Part shown: positions 58,801-64,000 of the stretch, in pieces | Layout: each line of letters opens with the position of its first letter | Numbering within the stretch: the first letter of the stretch is position 1 | Source: Lepidonotus clava | Lineage: Eukaryota > Annelida > Polychaeta > Phyllodocida > Polynoidae | NCBI GenBank assembly: GCA_936440205.1 | Contig: OW387149.1 | Span: forward strand, 11,924,114-11,988,113 | Length of the DNA stretch: 64,000 bases | Direction of reading: 5' to 3' | Translations under genes and position numbers: made by a program | The notes under the pieces: generated by a model | What the model saw: only the letters and a program-made list of their open reading frames with translations | Told to the model about the DNA's origin: nothing | The model's database searches: none

Positions 58801-59211
58801 ATTGTTGTGAGAAGAATGCCAACCTGTAGATGAGAAAACTTTCAAGAAATATGGCAAACCAGACCTGTGTTAGGCAAAACAAGGTATGTGTTAATGAAAA
58901 ATGTGGGCCCTATAAACACTGTGTCCCCCATTTGTCCCATATTATGAAATATGACTAAGAATTGTGTGAGATCTGGCTTACCTGTACTGGGATTTCAGTC
59001 TGTCATATGGATAAGGGCCAGTATAGGCCTGTTATGATGCATATAAGAGTGTACACTACCAACTGAGTAGTACTATTGCATGTCACGCGTGTAGTATTTA
59101 TGTTGAATGCATAATTGGGTGTACATGAATGCTGAATATAAAGCATAATTATACGTGTAAAATCTATGTCAGTGAATTTGAAATCTATCACTACCAAACT
59201 ATCAGTAAAGG

Positions 59212-59239
<28 letters not shown>
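59212..59239. repeat. (TA)n microsatellite
   Basis: About 14 uninterrupted TA units. Confidence 0.9.
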
Positions 59240-59242
<3 letters not shown>

Positions 59243-60419
59243 AAAGTTAGTATTATTACGATAATCTATCATAGAAATGAGTATTCTATGACTATTAAGC
59301 TACTCGGTTAGCTCACAAATTGTGAAGACTGTATAATGTACTAAAAACACCCTACTCTTCCTTACCATTTTCACGTTGTTTACAAGTGTAACGTTCAACT
59401 ACCCATGTTTAACCTGCTACAAATAAACATCAGTTATTATTTAAAAGACTGTTGCTCATCAATTACGGTGGTCCTTGTACATTTTGACATATGTATACAA
59501 AGTCATACACCAAACACTACCTCTTGAAATAGGTAAATGCTTTTGCTTCATCTGATTATAGTTTTGAGAGCTACATTGGGTTATGCTGGACAATGGGTTC
59601 TCATTGGAAAAATGTGGACAAATATGCACAAATCAACTGTTCTTTTGGGCGGTTATGGCTGGATTGGGGAAATTCACCCTACCACGGATAGCTGATTTAC
59701 AGTATTTTAAGGACCTAATTTTGATATATTCTGTCGACAAAATCCCTGGAATGACTATAGAAAATAAACAAATAATTGATATATATCCATTTATAATTAA
59801 TGAATTTTCAAATGACTCAGAAATATTAAATGTATATGGATACTGATTTAAGAAATACTGGTGCTTAGCTTTTCAGAACGTTAATCTACAAGTAATGATA
59901 CAATTAACAAAATTTCATATAGAAAAACCTTGAGTTTTGTCGACATATTACCCAGAATGCATCCTGATTTAGGCTCAACTGCAGGTAAAACTCAAGAAAC
60001 TGGCTATCCGTGGTTGGGAGCATTACACATGTGGCTGCTATGGTCAGATTGCCGTCCAAAGAGTAAAAAATGCTTGAAGCTAGTTCCAGCAGTGCCTCCT
60101 CATTGCACAAAACCGATCATAACAATAACAACTTTTCAGATCACTTTAAGATCAATATAATTATACCTTTGCCGCATCGCATAACCAAACACTCACAACG
60201 GTGAGAGAACAGCGAGGGTTTAAAAATGGGTCTCGCTGTTTTGTATCCTTGTTTTTTGCATGTGCCAATCCTAGCTGTTGTGATGGTTTGGCACACACAG
60301 TGAATTGAATTTAATTGACTGATAAATACATTTTTGCTATTCCCCTCCTATATAATTATATTGTATGAGCTGAGGGACCTGCTATCATTTGCTGAAAACA
60401 GCATAATATTATTCAAATA
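59240..60419. other. Intergenic, nothing recognised
   Basis: Plus-strand readings of 76-87 codons at 59583 and 59930 show no motif or splice support. Confidence 0.35.
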
Positions 60420-61004
60420 AACTTTGGCTAGGCAGCTGTTTACAATCAACTACCGAAACAGTCCAAGCAATCTATATATCAATTGAAAGCTTATTATCCA
60501 AGGTACGCTGTTAAAAGATAAATTTGATTTCAAAAAAATATAAATTACTTGTCATTAATTTTGATCATAATTACATGACCTAAGATTTTTCCAAATTTTC
60601 AGAAATATTTTCATCTCTTTATTGAGAAAATCAAGGACAAAATTACTCAACCTTAATTTGAGAGAAAACTTATTTTTGATCAATTGTAGGGAGTGAAATT
60701 TGGACTAAGATTATTATGTTGTAAAAGTGTATGCCAAAGTATTCAAACCATTTGTATTGGATCATTTTATATTTTTTGGCAATAAAATTAGAAAAATTTG
60801 ACAAAATCATGACAATTATTTTGCATGATAATGATTGAGTGCACTTTGGAATAAGAAATATCTTGAATTTTGTTTCCAATGTCTTACAAATACACATATT
60901 CAGCTGATTGGTTGGTAATTGGTGTTAAATGCCATATCAACATCTATAGTCATGTCACAGGAAGAACAAGGTTTTGACAATTCTGTCACATTTGATGATT
61001 GAAT

Positions 61005-61262
61005 CTATAAGAAGGTAGAAACTATACCCCTAGCCTTTTACTGAGGCAGGTGTTCTTTAATGTGCATGGTCCCACAGATAGGGCCACAAACACAACAGCC
61101 AGTCGTACTTTAAGCCTTTGATAACCCAGTTGTTGCCACTGGTTAGGGGGGGGGGACATGTGGAGGGGAGTAACAGCTAGCCCAGGCCATCCTAGGATTG
61201 AACCCAGGTCATATGTACACCATGTGGTTGCTCAAAGCTTTCACCACCCCGCCAGTCAATAC
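61005..61262 (-). mobile_element. tRNA-derived SINE-like sequence
   Basis: The minus strand has GGTTCAATCCTAGG (B-box, 61195-61204 core) about 50 bp after GGTGGTGAAAGC (weak A-box). A non-tRNA tail follows. Inserted in copy C only. Confidence 0.45.
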
Positions 61263-61621
61263 ATGTATTTATGGTAATAACAGTTTAATGTTACAATATG
61301 AAATGCTAAGCAATATTCTTCTCAAAAATATTAGTATTTATTGACAAGATGCGAGTCTAATATGGCTAAATGGATAACTGGCATAGAATTCCTGCTAATC
61401 TTTAGCTATTTTAGGAAACACAGTGTAACATTTAGCGTTATAAAAAATCACATAAATTCAAAATGTTGCCAATGGGAAAGAATAAATATTTAAAAGAACA
61501 TCTTCTCAAATCAGAAAATATCATTATTATCAATAATAATTATAGTTTTTCCTTAGGATAGGGGAGCAATATCTCAAAGGTGTTGATACATAGAATTGAA
61601 ACAAAACTAGGGATAGTCTTT

Positions 61622-61929
61622 TTAACCCTTTAGACCCCACTGATTGCAATCAGGAATTGCTCGATTTCCCCAGGATTTCCATGGATTTCCCCAAAGAAAT
61701 TCCTTAAATTTCTGGTTAGTGAGAAAGTTTAAAGGTTGACCCATCCTTATTGATGAAATTTATTGATACCAGATTTGAAGTATTGGCAAGTGAATTAAAT
61801 CAGCTTTATTTTAAACGATATATTTGCCGTTTTTGTATCTTGAATACTCTTTAGAGTGTTCCCTTTGGAAAAATATGGAAATATTTTGGAAAAATGGCCA
61901 CAGACGGATTGGGGAGTCTAAAGGGTCAA
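61622..61929. mobile_element. piggyBac-like MITE, TTAACCCTTTAGACCCC family, copy 4 (inverted)
   Basis: TTAACCCTTTAGACCCCACT opens and GGATTGGGGAGTCTAAAGGG closes the element. The inner part matches copies 1-3 in reverse orientation. The right TTAA reads TCAA. Confidence 0.7.
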
Positions 61930-63407
61930 GTTTTTCACAAAATTGCTGAAATTTAGCCTTCAAAGTCATCAAAATTATGTATTGGTTGAGGATGTATGAC
62001 AGGACTTAATGTTTCACTGAGATTATTAAAATATGTTGAATATCAATAGAATTATGCCAATTTAAAGTTTTCAGATACATATGTCTGAAAGTCACATTAT
62101 CTACTCTTCTGTTATGAAAAACACAACCAGCTTGAATTGTAAATGTCAATTTTACTATGCGTTTTGTCAAAATAGCAACGGTTACTGTTTATTCTTGCAT
62201 GTTTAAATTTTTACATATATTTTTACCCCTACTCTTTCATGTCATTATCTCAGTCAACTGTCTTGTCCATGGCTTTGTCATCTCCACGTTGTGATCAAAC
62301 ATTTAACTTTCCTCCTTACAGTACCAGACCTTCAGCAGCATTAAGTATTCATTGACAATGGCAGCGGATATGTTTGAATTAAGATGTGCCAGGAGTTCCT
62401 CATCGTTTAATAAACTGACTATGATAGATGCCAGAGTCAGTGGAAGTTAGAGATAGAAAACCGCAGTGGATATTACAATAATCTCAGGAACTAGATTTAG
62501 ATAGATGATACATAAAAATAAAACATTACAATTCTCTCTACCTAATGAAATTGGGTTGTGTAACAGTATAATTAATAGATATTAAGTCAATTTAAACTGA
62601 GTATTCATTCATTTCTTTTGTCTTTTGAATGAAAATTACACACCTTTATCCAAACCTGACAACCCAAATCTGAAAGACCTGTCAGTATCATTCTCTTTGT
62701 TTCAGAGAATCTACTGAGGTTGCAGCTTTTAGAAAAAAATGCTAAGAATATGTTATTTTCTAATTGGTGTATTTTTATGTATGGCAAGGTTACATCACAA
62801 ATGTTAGACAGGGTTGCCTCTGTATTATTGTTGCCTCTCTTGATTTTAATCTCGGTGAGTTACTTATCAAGTGAGTTATCAGGATTAAAGAAATATTGAT
62901 CACAATGAGATTTTTTAGTAGTCTGCCCACTATGAACTAAGTTTGTTTAGCTATTTCAACATACATTGTAGTATTAGTTGAAGCAGATGTTCATCTTTCA
63001 ATAGCACATATTATATATACACGTTCCCTGATGCTTATTTATGTAAGTATCTTCAAAATTGAGAGTAGTTTATCCTTAAATGCATTATATCCATGACAAG
63101 TCAATCATATTAATCAATTGCTTGCTTTACAAGTCCTATTGGGATGGTCTGCATAGTGCCAACACATGTATGAATAATTAACCACAACTACTTTTTTTTT
63201 TATTTCTGGTAGGTTTTCCACAGTCAAAAGGATTGATCAACTCATTCATAATGGTGAGGTGAGTAGGCAACAACAGGCATCTTTCTGAATTTCCAACACA
63301 TACTCAAGGGAGCTGAAATAGTGGTAAATCTAGGAAGGAATTTACCTTTTTGACTATCTTAGTATCACTGATAAAGAACATAATTTCAAGCATAACAATG
63401 GCCCCTA

Positions 63408-63612
63408 GACCCCTAAATTCGACACGACGACAGGGGCATTTCTTAAAATCGACATGTGACATAGACCTTAGTGACATGCGACATTGTTCTTTCTTAAAAT
63501 CGACATGGCGACATAACCCTTTCTTAAATTCGACATGTGACACTGGGTTTTACTAGCGACAAAGACATGCGACATTGGCATTTCTTAAAATCGACATGCG
63601 ACATCAGGACCC
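63408..63612. repeat. TTCTTAAAATCGACATG repeat array, locus 2
   Basis: Five copies of TTTCTTAAAATCGACATGYGACA-like units, cleaner than the array at 40222-40488. The array is absent from the matching place in copy A, so it arrived after the duplication. Confidence 0.65.
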
Positions 63613-64000
63613 CCCCATCAAGGGCCCCATAACAGGCAGGGTGTTGACTGAAATCAAAGATTATACTAACCTATAATCGCAATATCATTTTAGTTGGGGT
63701 TGTGCCTGACATTTTGTCATTATGCTGATTTCTTATATTGTATACTTGTTTTCATCATTGTGATTGCCTTAAGGTCACTGTTTGTGTATGGCAAGTTTTA
63801 ATATGCTTGCAATATCAAATCCAATGTATCAGAATGGTCAATAGAATGTACTTGCTGTTCATGTAGAGGACAATATACCTTTAAACCTTTTAATCCTACC
63901 TTTAAACATATGCTATAAACCTTGGCAATATGAAATAAAGTGAATAACAACATCATCTACCAAAATCAATACTGATAAATATATTATCATTTTAGTATCA

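Larger units (their letters stand above)
60420..63955 (+). repeat. Duplicated segment, copy C (inverted relative to A)
   Basis: It follows the reverse complement of 51850-53640 from AACTTTGGCTAGGCAGCTG (60423) to ATAAACCTTGGCAATATG (63915). Insertions separate the homologous blocks: a long one at about 60520-61970, which includes a SINE-like and a piggyBac-like element, and a repeat array at 63408-63612. Exon-like pieces such as IDQLIHNGE (near 63229-63258, donor GTGAGT) and a reading with VVLVEADVH (near 62970) persist, but a stop breaks the first piece. Confidence 0.55.

Noticed and set aside
62805-62870. VRQGC-like reading in duplicated copy C, reminiscent of LINE reverse transcriptase
   Set aside because: Only five residues match, the neighbouring RT motifs are missing, and the sequence in copy A reads VRHSC.
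1-64000. CRISPR arrays, bacterial operons or prophage
   Set aside because: Repeats are MITEs or minisatellites without unique spacers. Intron-split genes and base composition are animal.

Overview
The window is nuclear DNA of an animal. It is AT-rich, its genes are split by introns of roughly 0.4-2.7 kb with GT-AG signals, and it is dense in miniature inverted-repeat transposons (MITEs). It also carries Ty3/mdg4-like and BEL/Pao-like LTR fossils. A secreted mosaic protein with C-type-lectin-like and kringle domains plus a cystine-knot-hormone-like exon fit a marine invertebrate, probably a deuterostome (echinoderm, hemichordate or cephalochordate type). The sequence alone does not settle the species.

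Layout. 1-1.3 kb: remnant of an intronless ADP-ribosyltransferase-fold (DUF3990/PARP-like) gene, broken. 1.3-7 kb: intergenic DNA with about nine MITEs. 7.3-9.8 kb: minus-strand cystine-knot-hormone-like exon and, 2.1 kb upstream, a signal-peptide exon. 10-14.8 kb: a Tc1/mariner-like element carrying two tRNA-like sequences, a near-perfect fold-back and a GC-rich minisatellite. 14.85-29.78 kb: a very large, fairly young Ty3/mdg4-like LTR element. It has gag and pol and then about 9.5 kb of extra sequence holding a TATA-driven zinc-finger reading region, tandem repeats and two nested DNA transposons. 31.6-51.5 kb: the main host gene, on the minus strand. I resolve thirteen exons whose phases agree at every junction: signal peptide, novel N-terminal region, two CTLDs, linker, five kringles. 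The 3' end is not found. 51.8-64 kb: three related copies (one inverted) of a sequence with exon-like pieces, a perfect 16 x 11-bp minisatellite, a BEL/Pao fossil and more MITEs.

The two supported host loci both encode predicted secreted proteins and show no evident functional link. Repeated MITE families tie the window together: a TTAA-flanked (piggyBac-like) family with four copies, a TWA-flanked (PIF/Harbinger-like) family with three, and several two-copy families. Many of these sit in introns of the kringle gene. Coordinates of exons were read by eye from splice signals and phase.
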